Both the position numbers and the translations under genes were made by a program. 64,000 bases of DNA from the NCBI GenBank assembly GCA_037318855.1, contig CP134874.1:3038598-3102597 (forward strand), read 5' to 3'. The notes beneath the pieces are model-generated. The model was given only the letters and a program-made list of their open reading frames with translations, did not search any database and had not been told where the DNA came from. This DNA comes from Candidatus Sedimenticola sp. (ex Thyasira tokunagai) (GTDB lineage Bacteria > Pseudomonadota > Gammaproteobacteria > Chromatiales > Chromatiaceae). Below, piece after piece: positions 35,885 through 44,829 of this stretch; position 1 is the first letter of the stretch, and the number at the start of each line of letters is the position of its first letter.

Positions 35885-38800
35885 CTACATCGCCGCCATC
35901 TGAGCTGCCGCCTCGATATCAACGGAGACCATACGAGAGACACCCGGTTCGTGCATAGTGACACCACTCAGGTGGTGGGCAATTTCCATGGTGATTTTGC
36001 TGTGGGTAATAAAGATAAACTGCACCTGATTCGACATCGACTTCACCAATTCACAGAAGCGCCCCACATTGGCGTCATCCAGCGGAGCATCCACCTCGTC
36101 CAGCATGCAGAAAGGTGCGGGATTAAGTTCAAAGATGGCAAACACCAGGGCCACCGCCGTCAGCGCCTTTTCGCCACCTGAGAGTAGATGGATGCTGGAG
36201 TTGCGTTTACCCGGAGGCCGCGCCATTACCGTCACACCAGTATCGAGCAGATCCTCACCGGTAAGCTGCAGATAGGCGTGACCACCGCCAAACAGTTTTG
36301 GAAACTTCACCTGTAGGCCGCTATTGACCTGGTCAAATGTCTCCTTGAAGCGGGTACGGGTCTCCTTATCAATCTTACGGATGGCATTCTCCAACGTTTC
36401 CAGAGACTCGGTAACATCGGCGTGCTGGGCATCCAGGTAGGTCATACGCTCTGACTGCTCCTGGAACTCATCAATGGCTGCCAGGTTGATCGGCCCCAGC
36501 CGTCGTATCCGCATATCCATCCGCTCGACTTCCTCCTGCCAGACATCGGCAGACGCGTCTCCCGGCATCTCCAGGAACAGTTGGTCACGCTGGTAGCCGC
36601 TCTCCTTGAGCTGCTCCTCGAGGGTTTTGCATCGAATCAGCACCTCCTGTCGGCGCATCCTCGCCTGTTCCAGTGTCATACGTTGCTGTTGCACAGCCTG
36701 TTCGGCCCCTGAGCGGTCCTGTTCGAGGCGCCGCAGGCTGCCGTCGATCTCTTCCAGTGTTTTACGCGCCTGAGTCAGCTCACTCTCAACCTTGACTCTC
36801 AGCCCCAGCTGCATCTCCAGCTTCTCACTCTGCTCAAGCATCGGCTCTTCACCCTCCTCTAGAACCAGAGAGAGCTCCTCACGGCGATCAGCAAGGTGCA
36901 GGAGTTGGCTGTTCATCCGCTCCAAATTCTGTACCAGCGAAGTTCTTGAGCTGCGCATCGATTCGATTCTCAGAGCAATCTCATGGGCCTGGGTACGCCG
37001 TTGCTCCGCAACTTCGCGGATATCCACCAGCCTGGATGAGAATTCATCTCGCTGATGGACCAGATTTTCACGCCGCCCGCCCAGGGTCTCCATCTCTTCA
37101 AGGGCGGTATGCAGGCGCATCTTCGCCATCTCAAGATCTTCCAGATCCTGTTCCATCTGCTCGCGCAACTCAGTCATTTCGCTACCAATATGTTGGCTAC
37201 GATTTTTCAGGTGCTCCGCACGGGTACGCTTACCACTGAGATTCGAGCGCAGATCCGACAGGGCTCTGTTTATCTCATTGAGATGGCGCTGCCCCTGCTC
37301 CCTGGACTGCTCTGTCTGCTGCAGACGTTCCCTGCCGCTCTCGACGCCGGCGGCGAGATCCTCTGCCTGGGTGGAAAGCAGTTCCAGCCTTTCCGTCAAT
37401 TCCCGGATCTCCTGCTCACGTTCCAATACGCCACTGGTTTCATCACCTTCCCGGTTGAGACGCAACCAGTCGGTACCCAGCCAGACACCGTCAGGGGTAA
37501 TCACTGACTCACCGATGGTGAGGGTCTGTCTACGATCCAGTGCCTGCTCAACCGTTTCGGCGGTATAGACCCCCACCAGCAAACCATCGAGCGACCAGGG
37601 GGCATCGACCTTAGCTGACAGAGCACCCTCGCCTGTGTTGCCCGCCTTAGCCTGGGCTGCGGTATCAAACAGGGTCAAGGAGCCATTTTCAAGAGAGGTG
37701 AGCGCACTGCCTAGAGAGTCGAGCTGATCAGTACAGATCGCCTGCAGGTGAAATCCAAGCACGGTCTCAACTGCCCTTTGCCAACGATCCTCTACCACTA
37801 TTTTTTCAGCCAGACGGGCGGCTTCGGCCAGGTCCTGAGCTTCCAGCCAGTGGGTCACCGCATCGCCCTGCTTGCCCAATGCCGCCTGCTGCAGTGCCTC
37901 CAGAGAGGCGTGACGCCCACGGGCGGTCTGCAATCCAGCCCGCGTCTCATCCAGAGTATTGATCTGCCGGGCATTCTGCTCACGAATAGCACTGATCTGC
38001 TCCACCGTGTGGCTCAACTGCTCCTGCTGCAGAACAGCCTGCTCCTGTCGCTCGATTTCACTCTCCTCCAGCTCAGCAATCTCATCCAGCAGCTTCTGAT
38101 CGGTCAGCTGCTGCAGCTCCACCTGGAAGCGCTCCATGCGGCGCTGAAGATTCTGCTCCTGCTCTTCAAGATGGTTGATACGGGTGCGCTCAACCTGTGC
38201 CGTCTGCGCCTGTTCCGCTGCTATGCGGTTGAAACTCTCCCACTCCTCCTGCCAGCGTCCCATCGCCTGCTCAGCTTCAGCCAGCTGTGCGGCAGAGCTC
38301 ATCTCGACCTCACGTACCTGCTCCAGCTCCGGCTCCTGCTCTTCGAGCTCAGCCTCCAGCTCTTTAAGACGTGAGGCGTCCTGCTGCTGATGATCCGTGG
38401 ACTCCTGCCACGCCTGCTCGGCCTGATGCAGGTCGTGCTCTGACTTGCTGCGGCTCTGCTTGGCAAACTGAATCGCCTGTTCGAGACGGGCTATCTCACT
38501 GCCAACGGCGTAATAGCGACCCTGAATCTCATTAAAACTGTCATTCGCCTCCGTGTGCTGTTCACGACTCTGCTCAATCTCCGCTTCCAGCCTGCGCTGC
38601 TTGGCAACGGCGGCTTCGAGGTCTGTTTCAAGCTCCTTGATATTGCGCTCCTTACCGCTGATATCATCATCCATTACCCGCCAGCGCAGGGCGAGCAATT
38701 CAGCCTTCAGGCGCCGCTCCTGTTCCTTGTAGCCTTTATAACGCTCAGCCGTTGCCGCCTGCCGCTGTAGATGTTGCAACTGTTTGGAGATCTCTTCACG

Positions 38801-39391
38801 CAGATCATTGAGTCGATCAAGATTTTCACGGGTACGACTGATACGGTTTTCAGTCTCGCGTCGGCGCTCCTTATATTTGGAGATACCGGCTGCCTCTTCA
38901 AGAAATCCCCGCAAATCTTCCGGTCTCGCCTCAATCAGTCGAGAAATCATCCCCTGCTCAATGATGGAATAGCTGCGCGGCCCCAGGCCGGTACCGAGAA
39001 AGAGGTCGGTAATATCACGTCGGCGGCAACGCACACCGTTCATATAGTAGTTGGACTGGCCGTCACGGGAGACCTGACGCTTCACCGAAATGGTGTTGTA
39101 CTGGGAGTACTGCCCCCCCGCAGAGCCGTCACTGTTATCGAACTGCAGTTCGATGCCGGCGGTACCCACCGGTTTACGACTGGTGGAACCGTTGAAGATG
39201 ACATCCGCCATCGATTCACCACGCAGCATCTTGGCCGAACTCTCACCCATCACCCAGCGTACGGCATCGATAATATTCGACTTTCCGCAGCCGTTTGGCC
39301 CGACAACACCAACCAGATTACTGGGAAAATGGACCGTAGTCGGATCGACAAATGACTTAAATCCTGCCAGTTTTATTTTTTCTAAGCGCAT
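35885..39391 (-). CDS. smc: Chromosome partition protein SMC
   Basis: A 1168-residue ATPase that organises and separates the chromosome. Walker A is in 'GVVGPNGCGKSNIIDAVRWVMGE' (about 30-50), followed by a long coiled coil (about 170-500), a hinge (about 520-640, 'VLGFHLQAICTDQLDSLGSAL'), the returning coil, the signature 'LSGGEKALTAVALVFAIF' (about 1070) and Walker B with 'FCMLDEVDAPLDDANVGRF'. Enterobacteria use MukB instead, so this host is a deeper-branching gammaproteobacterium. scpA and scpB are not in the window. The ATG at 39391 opens a run smc-zipA-ligA. Confidence 0.97.
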   Translation of the reverse strand: MRLEKIKLAGFKSFVDPTTVHFPSNLVGVVGPNGCGKSNIIDAVRWVMGESSAKMLRGESMADVIFNGSTSRKPVGTAGIELQFDNSDGSAGGQYSQYNTISVKRQVSRDGQSNYYMNGVRCRRRDITDLFLGTGLGPRSYSIIEQGMISRLIEARPEDLRGFLEEAAGISKYKERRRETENRISRTRENLDRLNDLREEISKQLQHLQRQAATAERYKGYKEQERRLKAELLALRWRVMDDDISGKERNIKELETDLEAAVAKQRRLEAEIEQSREQHTEANDSFNEIQGRYYAVGSEIARLEQAIQFAKQSRSKSEHDLHQAEQAWQESTDHQQQDASRLKELEAELEEQEPELEQVREVEMSSAAQLAEAEQAMGRWQEEWESFNRIAAEQAQTAQVERTRINHLEEQEQNLQRRMERFQVELQQLTDQKLLDEIAELEESEIERQEQAVLQQEQLSHTVEQISAIREQNARQINTLDETRAGLQTARGRHASLEALQQAALGKQGDAVTHWLEAQDLAEAARLAEKIVVEDRWQRAVETVLGFHLQAICTDQLDSLGSALTSLENGSLTLFDTAAQAKAGNTGEGALSAKVDAPWSLDGLLVGVYTAETVEQALDRRQTLTIGESVITPDGVWLGTDWLRLNREGDETSGVLEREQEIRELTERLELLSTQAEDLAAGVESGRERLQQTEQSREQGQRHLNEINRALSDLRSNLSGKRTRAEHLKNRSQHIGSEMTELREQMEQDLEDLEMAKMRLHTALEEMETLGGRRENLVHQRDEFSSRLVDIREVAEQRRTQAHEIALRIESMRSSRTSLVQNLERMNSQLLHLADRREELSLVLEEGEEPMLEQSEKLEMQLGLRVKVESELTQARKTLEEIDGSLRRLEQDRSGAEQAVQQQRMTLEQARMRRQEVLIRCKTLEEQLKESGYQRDQLFLEMPGDASADVWQEEVERMDMRIRRLGPINLAAIDEFQEQSERMTYLDAQHADVTESLETLENAIRKIDKETRTRFKETFDQVNSGLQVKFPKLFGGGHAYLQLTGEDLLDTGVTVMARPPGKRNSSIHLLSGGEKALTAVALVFAIFELNPAPFCMLDEVDAPLDDANVGRFCELVKSMSNQVQFIFITHSKITMEIAHHLSGVTMHEPGVSRMVSVDIEAAAQMAAM

Positions 39392-39570
39392 AGGTCGCTA
39401 AGATACATCCAGCGGCACTTTGAAACAAGCACACAGGGAACTACCCACAACATAAGAAACTCACTATATCTATTTGATTTTACTTTGTTTTAAATAGATG
39501 ACCCAGTGTAGACAAATTAGTTACGGGCAGGAAAAATAGAGCTGAAGCCTGCATATCGAAATGACAAGCC

Positions 39571-39633
39571 TTTCTCTGCGTCCTCTGTGCTTCTCTGTAT
39601 CCCCTGTGTCTCGCTTTTTTTGATTCCTGAGAA
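39571..39633. repeat. CGCAGAG-type dispersed repeat, copy 3
   Basis: TTTCTCTGCGTCCTCTGTGC...CTGTGTCTCGCTTTTTTTGATTCCTGA is a diverged member of the family. The 299-bp gap 39392-39690 otherwise holds the smc and queF leaders; two TATAAT-like hexamers lie before queF (about 39647 and 39665). Confidence 0.5.
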
Positions 39634-39690
39634 AGGTGAAATTCCGTATAATCGCCCAAATTTCTATAATCCGAGTGAGAACAGATCACA

Positions 39691-40080
39691 ATGCCAAGCC
39701 AGCCCAGCAAAACCCTGGAGACTTTCGACAATCCCCAGCCGAAGCGTGACTACACTATCCGCATCGATGTACCTGAGTTCACCTGTCTCTGCCCCATGAC
39801 CGGCCAACCCGATTTTGCCGAACTGACTATCGAGTACATTGCAGACAAGCTATGTGTTGAGCTGAAGGCTTTGAAGATGTACGTCTGGTCATATCGGGAT
39901 GAGGGGGCTTTTCATGAGGCTGTGACCAACAAGATTCTCGATGATCTGGTGGCGGCCACACAGCCGCGCTTTATGCGTCTGACAGCGGACTTTAACGTCC
40001 GTGGGGGCATCTTCACTTCAGTGGTAGCCGAGCACCGGGCAGAGGGCTGGCAACCGCCGGTGGCTGTCGATCTCCCCTGA
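39691..40080 (+). CDS. queF: NADPH-dependent 7-cyano-7-deazaguanine (preQ0) reductase
   Basis: Reduces preQ0 to preQ1 in queuosine synthesis. This is the short, unimodular form (129 residues). The catalytic Cys is in '[17 protein letters not shown]' and the QueF motif region is '[23 protein letters not shown]'; conserved Glu and His follow ('EGAFHEAV'). It is a single gene transcribed away from smc. No preQ1 riboswitch was recognised in the leader. Other queuosine genes are not in the window. Confidence 0.94.
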   Translation: MPSQPSKTLETFDNPQPKRDYTIRIDVPEFTCLCPMTGQPDFAELTIEYIADKLCVELKALKMYVWSYRDEGAFHEAVTNKILDDLVAATQPRFMRLTADFNVRGGIFTSVVAEHRAEGWQPPVAVDLP

Positions 40081-40282
40081 CACCATCCTAACAAACGGGT
40101 CGCAGGGAGTGCAGAGAAAGGCCCTTGTTTTCATAAGGAGAACTGTAGCTACTCAGCACAGTCTCTTATTAAGGTGAATCACATCACACAATAGCTTGGA
40201 GCACTTTTTGATACACGATGCGGGATTCGATCGCGGTTCGGGAGATAGCTCCGGCAAGGGGTAAGGAGCATCCCTACCGCAA

Positions 40283-41026
40283 CTATTGCCGCTGCCTAAC
40301 AGCCTCAAACAGGCAGATACCAGCAGCAACAGAGACATTGAGACTCTCGACACTACCCGCCATTGGCAGGCTGACCCGCAGGTCACACTGCTCTCCTGTG
40401 AGACGGCGCATCCCCTTCTCCTCTCCCCCCATAACGATACCAAGCGGGCCTTTCAGGTCGGCATCATAGAGTGTTGTCTCCGCCTCCCCCTCTGTCCCTA
40501 CCAACCAGATGCCAAACTCATTCTGCAGCCATTTGAGGGTTCTGCTGAGGTTGGTTACCTGAAAAAAAGAGAGACTCTCTGCGGCACCACTGGCCACCTT
40601 GCAGGCTACGGGGGTCAAGCCGCTGGAGCGGTCCTTAGGAGCGATCACTGCATCCACACCGGCACCATCGGCGCTTCTGAGACAGGCGCCGAGATTGTGC
40701 GGATCCTGCACCCCATCCAAAATAAGAAGAAAGGGGGGATGATCGATATTGGAGAGCAGTACCTTCAACTCTTTTTCATCAAGCGCGGTAGGGGCACGGG
40801 TGCGTGCCACCGCACCCTGATGATTTGCTCCCGGCACCAGTTTGTCCAACTCCTCACGCGGAACTTGGTTGAGACGGACTCCCAGCTCCCGAGCCAGAGC
40901 GATCACCTCTTTGATGCGGCGGTCCTTGCGGCGTTTCTCCACCCAGACCTCAGCTACCGAGTCCGTACCGTGTTTCAGTGCTGTACGTACACTGTGGAGA
41001 CCTGCTACCAGTTGATGCTCAGTCAA
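40283..41026 (-). CDS. rlmB: 23S rRNA (guanosine-2'-O-)-methyltransferase RlmB
   Basis: A SPOUT-fold (TrmH/SpoU) enzyme of 247 residues that methylates G2251 of 23S rRNA. The N-terminal substrate-binding domain ('LVAGLHSVRTALKHG...') is followed by the trefoil-knot motifs 'ILDGVQDPHNLGACLRSAD', 'LGIVMGGEEKGMRRL' and 'LPMAGSVESLNVSVAAGICLFE'. The start is TTG 41026. It follows rnr by 39 bp, the usual rnr-rlmB pairing. Confidence 0.94.
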   Translation of the reverse strand: MTEHQLVAGLHSVRTALKHGTDSVAEVWVEKRRKDRRIKEVIALARELGVRLNQVPREELDKLVPGANHQGAVARTRAPTALDEKELKVLLSNIDHPPFLLILDGVQDPHNLGACLRSADGAGVDAVIAPKDRSSGLTPVACKVASGAAESLSFFQVTNLSRTLKWLQNEFGIWLVGTEGEAETTLYDADLKGPLGIVMGGEEKGMRRLTGEQCDLRVSLPMAGSVESLNVSVAAGICLFEAVRQRQ

Positions 41027-41065
41027 AGATTATCTTCCCTGTGTTCATCACCCGCAGATAGCGGC

Positions 41066-43564
41066 TCATTTTATTGCCTTCTTTTTTGTCACCCGTTTTT
41101 TAGCTGTCTTTTTGGCAGCCTTCTTCTTGGTGGTTTTCTTCTTCGCCACCCTCTTCTCAACAGCCACTTTCGCACCTGTTTTTCCCGTCTTCTTCTTAGC
41201 CGCCTTCTTCTTCGCCACCTTCTTCTTCGCCGTTTTTTTCTTTGCTGCAGGCTTTGGTTGATCGCCGCCCGGCTTTCCTTCAAAAGGTAAGGCCTGTTGC
41301 GAAGGCTTATCTCTCATCTCGGCAGCCGGTTTTTTCCTACGACGGCTGCGCTTTGGTTTCCCTGCCTCCGCTTTACTCTTGGAGTCGAGCGCAAAGTCGA
41401 TCTTACGATCATCGAGGTTGACCGCTGCTACCTGTACACGGAGAGAGTCACCGAGGCGGAAGATACGACCGGAACGTTCACCGGTCAGCCGGTGTCCCAC
41501 CGGATCGAAGTGGTAGTAGTCGTGATCGAGGGCAGTGATATGAACCAGCCCATCGACATAGATATCATTCAGCTCGACAAAGATTCCGAAGGAGGTGACG
41601 CTGGTGATAATGCCGTCGAAGGAGTCTCCGACTTTGTCCATCATGTACTCACACTTGAGCCAGGAGTCGACATCGCGGGTCGCCTCGTCAGCCCGGCGCT
41701 CGGTGGCGGAGCAGTGCTCACCCACACTCTGAAGTTCATGGTGCGAGTAGAAAAACTCATCTGCCGTACCATTGATCAGGGTGTGCTTGATGGCACGATG
41801 AATGACCAAGTCAGGATAACGTCGAATGGGTGAGGTGAAGTGAGAATAAGCAGGAAATGCCAGACCAAAGTGGCCCTGATTCTCGGCACAGTAAGCCGCC
41901 TGAGAAAGCGAGCGCAAGAGAACGGTCTGAATCATGTGAGAGTCGGGTCTCTCCCTTATTGAGTCAAGTAGATCTGCGTAGTCTTTGGTTAGCGGCTTCT
42001 CACCACCCGGTAAGCTCAGGCCCACCTCACCGAGAAACTCCTTGAGGTTGAGCAGTTTCTCCGCCTTGGGACCTTCATGATTCCTATAGAGTGCCGGCTG
42101 CTTCTTGCGCAGCAGCAGACGGGCAGTCGCAACATTGGCCGCCAGCATGCACTCCTCGATTAGGCGGTGGGCATCGTTGCGAATCGTTGGCACAATGCGT
42201 TCCACCTTACGATCTTCGTTGAAGATAATACGTGTCTCGGTAGTGTCAAAATCTATAGCACCACGTTCACTTCTTGAAGTGTGCAACAACTGGTAAAGAG
42301 AGTAGAGGTTGTGTAGATGCGGCAGCAGGTCCGCATTCTTTTCGCACAGTGCAGGATCACCTTCGACAACCATCTCGGCCACATCGTCATATGTAAGCCG
42401 TGCATGAGAGTTCATCACCGCTTCATAAAACTTGGTTCGGGTGATCTTACCCTCATTGTTAATGTAGAGATCGCACACCATACAGAGGCGGTCTACCTTA
42501 GGATTGAGGGAGCAGAGACCGTTTGAAAGCACCTCAGGCAGCATGGGGATCACACTCTCGGGAAAGTAGACCGAGTTTCCGCGGGCATGAGCCTCTTTAT
42601 CCAGGGCGCTACCGGGAGCGACATAACTGGAAACGTCTGCGATTGCGACCACAAGACGCCATCCCTTGGGTTTCTGCTCACAGTAGACAGCATCATCGAA
42701 ATCGCGGGAATCGGCGCCATCGATAGTCACCAGTGGAAGTTTACGCAGATCCACCCTGCCCTTTTTCGACGCTTCAGGAACTTCACGTCCCAAACCGGCA
42801 ATTTCGGCATCCACCTCTGCCGGCCAGTCAACCGGCAGATCATAGGAGCGGATAGCGATATCCCTCTCCATGCCGGGAGCCATATGATCACCCAACACCT
42901 CAATGATTCGGCCAATCGGTTGGGTACGTTTGGTGGGCTGCTCAAGAATCTCCGCTACCACCATCTGCCCGTGCTCGGCATCCAGCAGCTCACTGCTGGG
43001 GATCACGATATCCTGCTGCAGGCGCTTGTTATCGGGCACAACAAAACCTAGGCCTGATTCCAGGTAGAGACGCCCTGCAACCTGGTGGTTAGCCCGCTCC
43101 AACACCTCTACCACTGCCGCCTCTTTGCGGCCGCGGCGATCAACACCTACTACCCTGACAACCACTCGATCACCGTGGAGCAGCGTCCGCATCTCACGGG
43201 GTGAAACGAACAGGTCATCCCCCCCCTCATCCGTTCGCAAAAAGCCGAAACCATCACGATGCCCAATGATTCTCCCTGCAATAAGATCTTCGCTATTGAC
43301 CACGCACAGGCCGCCCCGACGGTTACGTACTAACTGCCCATCCCGCTCCATGGCATTGAGTCGCCGACGGATGGCCTCCAGGTCATCTTCAGAAGAGAGT
43401 CCCAGGCTATCCGCCAGCACCTCTCGTTTGACCGGAGCACCGATCTCAGCGAGGTGATCCATGATAAACTCCCGACTGGGAATTGGGTTCTCGTATTTTC
43501 TGGCTTCCCTCGCTTTATGAGGATCCAGATCCTGGGTACTTCTACTACGGCTGCGTTTCGCCAC
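41066..43564 (-). CDS. rnr: Ribonuclease R with long Lys-rich tail
   Basis: A 3'-5' exoribonuclease that degrades structured RNA, of 832 residues from GTG 43564. In order: an N-terminal winged helix ('REFIMDHLAEIGAPVKREVLADSLG'), cold-shock domains, the RNB catalytic domain ('LVTIDGADSRDFDDAVYCE', about 270-600, with the metal-binding Asp series), an S1 domain ('FDGIITSVTSFGIFVELNDIYVDGLVHI') and a C-terminal tail of about 100 residues dominated by AKKK-type repeats. The frame runs open further to 43774, but that part crosses tRNA-Leu and is not protein; AGGA lies upstream of GTG 43564. The tail resembles histone-H1-like basic proteins and is longer than usual. Confidence 0.95.
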   Translation of the reverse strand: MAKRSRSRSTQDLDPHKAREARKYENPIPSREFIMDHLAEIGAPVKREVLADSLGLSSEDDLEAIRRRLNAMERDGQLVRNRRGGLCVVNSEDLIAGRIIGHRDGFGFLRTDEGGDDLFVSPREMRTLLHGDRVVVRVVGVDRRGRKEAAVVEVLERANHQVAGRLYLESGLGFVVPDNKRLQQDIVIPSSELLDAEHGQMVVAEILEQPTKRTQPIGRIIEVLGDHMAPGMERDIAIRSYDLPVDWPAEVDAEIAGLGREVPEASKKGRVDLRKLPLVTIDGADSRDFDDAVYCEQKPKGWRLVVAIADVSSYVAPGSALDKEAHARGNSVYFPESVIPMLPEVLSNGLCSLNPKVDRLCMVCDLYINNEGKITRTKFYEAVMNSHARLTYDDVAEMVVEGDPALCEKNADLLPHLHNLYSLYQLLHTSRSERGAIDFDTTETRIIFNEDRKVERIVPTIRNDAHRLIEECMLAANVATARLLLRKKQPALYRNHEGPKAEKLLNLKEFLGEVGLSLPGGEKPLTKDYADLLDSIRERPDSHMIQTVLLRSLSQAAYCAENQGHFGLAFPAYSHFTSPIRRYPDLVIHRAIKHTLINGTADEFFYSHHELQSVGEHCSATERRADEATRDVDSWLKCEYMMDKVGDSFDGIITSVTSFGIFVELNDIYVDGLVHITALDHDYYHFDPVGHRLTGERSGRIFRLGDSLRVQVAAVNLDDRKIDFALDSKSKAEAGKPKRSRRRKKPAAEMRDKPSQQALPFEGKPGGDQPKPAAKKKTAKKKVAKKKAAKKKTGKTGAKVAVEKRVAKKKTTKKKAAKKTAKKRVTKKKAIK

Positions 43565-43686
43565 AAGGCTTTTCCTATACTGCTGACATAATCCACCATT
43601 ATAGCGTTGACAAGAGATTAATGTCGCTATAAAGTACGCGCCTCTTAATGTTGAAGCGCAAAAACTGCCCTGATTCGTAAAGAAAT

Positions 43687-43773
43687 GCCGAGGTGGTGAA
43701 ATTGGTAGACACGCCAGCTTCAGGTGCTGGTGGGCTTCGGCCCGTGGAGGTTCAAGTCCTCTCCTCGGCACCA
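43687..43773 (+). tRNA. tRNA-Leu (CAG anticodon)
   Basis: 87 nt including an encoded CCA (43771-43773). The acceptor arm GCCGAGG pairs with CCTCGGC. The D arm is TGGTGAAATTGGTAGACACG, the anticodon stem CCAGC/GCTGG holds the loop TTCAGGT, and a long class II variable arm (GGGCTTCGGCCC) follows. The T arm is GAGG-TTCAAGT-CCTC. It reads CUG codons. Its last 12 bases are repeated exactly at 44678-44689, marking a possible integration site. A terminator hairpin follows. Confidence 0.95.
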
Positions 43774-43838
43774 TACAGGCCTAGCTTCTGCTAGGCACCT
43801 TCAAAGGCCTGCTTATGCAGGCTTTTGTCGTTTCTGGG
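43762..43838. repeat. 77-bp direct repeat at tRNA-Leu 3' end (left, att-like)
   Basis: It begins with the last bases of tRNA-Leu (TCCTCGGCACCA) and runs through two hairpins to CGTTTCTGGG. It is identical over 77 bp to 44678-44754, 916 bp downstream. Weaker similarity continues for about 80 bp beyond each copy (CAGACCTGGCTCATC). This fits left and right ends of a tRNA-targeted insertion or a segmental duplication. Confidence 0.85.
43804..43826 (+). terminator. Terminator of tRNA-Leu
   Basis: GCCTGC-TTAT-GCAGGC (43807-43822) followed by TTTT is a compact rho-independent terminator. A second stem, GCCTAG...CTAGGC, lies just before it (from about 43780). Confidence 0.85.
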
Positions 43839-43985
43839 CTGCACCCTTCTCTCTTCAAAACAGACCTGGCTCATCGCTAGCTCTAGACCCGACTGTCTCG
43901 TACCTCATCGGTCTATACAGACCTTCTCCCGATTTTTCACATTTACACCCCAGTCCGCATTGTCGTAAACCTCCAGGACAAGTTC

Positions 43986-44255
43986 CTATGCCACCAGCAA
44001 CTTCACGTCACCACCAACAGACGCCAGCATATTAACGAGTGAGTCCAGGCTAAACTTGGAGAGCTTGCCACGGAGCATATCGGAGACTCGTGGCTGGGTG
44101 ATACCCAGGTGTTCCGCTGCCTCTCTCTGGCTCCATCCATTCGCCTCAATTTTTCCACGGATCTCAGTAACCAACTCGGCACGCAGCTTCATATTCAACG
44201 CCTCTTCAGGCGTATCCGCAATGGCGTCAAATACACTTTTGAACCGTTTGCTCAT
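43986..44255 (-). CDS. HigA-like XRE-family antitoxin
   Basis: An 89-residue protein with a helix-turn-helix at about 36-75: 'IRGKIEANGWSQREAAEHLGITQPRVSDMLRGKLSKFSLDSLVNML', the XRE form typical of antitoxins paired with Gp49/HigB toxins. It would bind the toxin and repress their common promoter. ATG 44255 overlaps the toxin stop by one base. The pair lies inside the 916-bp segment bounded by tRNA-Leu 3' repeats. Confidence 0.85.
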   Translation of the reverse strand: MSKRFKSVFDAIADTPEEALNMKLRAELVTEIRGKIEANGWSQREAAEHLGITQPRVSDMLRGKLSKFSLDSLVNMLASVGGDVKLLVA

Positions 44256-44578
44256 CAGCTTTTCCTCAATAATCTCTTTAGTCTCCTGGAAGCCAGATCA
44301 ATATCCGCCTTCCGGGTCTTCTGTGTTTTTTTCTGGAAGGCGTGTAGCACATATACGACATCTTCCAGCTTAGCCAGATATATTACCCGGTAGATACCAT
44401 CTGCATCTTTAATCCTAATCTCCTTTACGCCGCTCCCTATAGCATTCATTGGCTTCCAGTCATCCGCTTCTTCGCCTCTCTGAACCTTGTCGAGCTGGAA
44501 TCCGACATCCTGCTTTGCGTCCTGCGAGAAATCTCGGATCTGGTCTAGCGAATCACCTAAGAACTCTATTTCCTTCAT
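44255..44578 (-). CDS. HigB-like (phage Gp49 family) toxin
   Basis: A 107-residue RelE-superfamily protein: 'LDQIRDFSQDAKQDVGFQLDKVQRG', 'KPMNAIGSGVKEIRIKDADGIYRVIYLAK', 'YVLHAFQKKTQKTRKADIDLASRRLKRLL'. The F-x-KK-T-x-KT stretch near the C-terminus is the hallmark of Gp49/HigB mRNA interferases. The toxin precedes the antitoxin, as in higBA. ATG 44578; the upstream region (44579-44677) is very AT-rich with TATATAATTTTATATATTATAC, a likely promoter and operator. Confidence 0.88.
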   Translation of the reverse strand: MKEIEFLGDSLDQIRDFSQDAKQDVGFQLDKVQRGEEADDWKPMNAIGSGVKEIRIKDADGIYRVIYLAKLEDVVYVLHAFQKKTQKTRKADIDLASRRLKRLLRKS

Positions 44579-44582
44579 TGGC

Positions 44583-44625
44583 TAAGTATATATAATTTTA
44601 TATATTATACAATATTTTATATATG
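44583..44625 (-). promoter_or_regulatory. AT-rich palindromic promoter region of the toxin-antitoxin pair
   Basis: Overlapping dyads such as TATATATAATTTTATATATTATA stand directly upstream of the toxin start. Antitoxins of this class usually bind such palindromes. Confidence 0.55.
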
Positions 44626-44677
44626 CACAAAGCCACTCATATCAATCATCAGTATGCTTAATAAGGTTAAAACCACA

Positions 44678-44754
44678 TCCTCGGCACCATACAGGCCTAG
44701 CTTCTGCTAGGCACCTTCAAAGGCCTGCTTATGCAGGCTTTTGTCGTTTCTGGG
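44678..44754. repeat. 77-bp direct repeat (right, att-like copy)
   Basis: An exact copy of 43762-43838, including the last 12 bases of tRNA-Leu with CCA and the terminator stem GCCTGC-TTAT-GCAGGC-TTTT (44723-44742). No rest of the tRNA precedes it, so it is a fragment, as expected at the far end of an element integrated in a tRNA gene. Confidence 0.85.
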
Positions 44755-44829
44755 TCCCGCCTCTCCCTCTACAAAAGCAGACCTGGCTCATCATCAGCTT
44801 CAGACCTGACGATCTGGTATCACATCGAC

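Noticed and set aside
41089..41283. Arg-rich minus-strand ORF inside the rnr tail
   Set aside because: It is the AKKK repeat of RNase R read in another frame.
40286..41290. 334-codon plus-strand ORF opposite rlmB and the rnr tail
   Set aside because: It is a shadow of two well supported genes; the predicted protein has no recognisable domain.
43565..43774. N-terminal extension of rnr
   Set aside because: It would run through tRNA-Leu in reverse and has no RNase R similarity; GTG 43564 is the better start.
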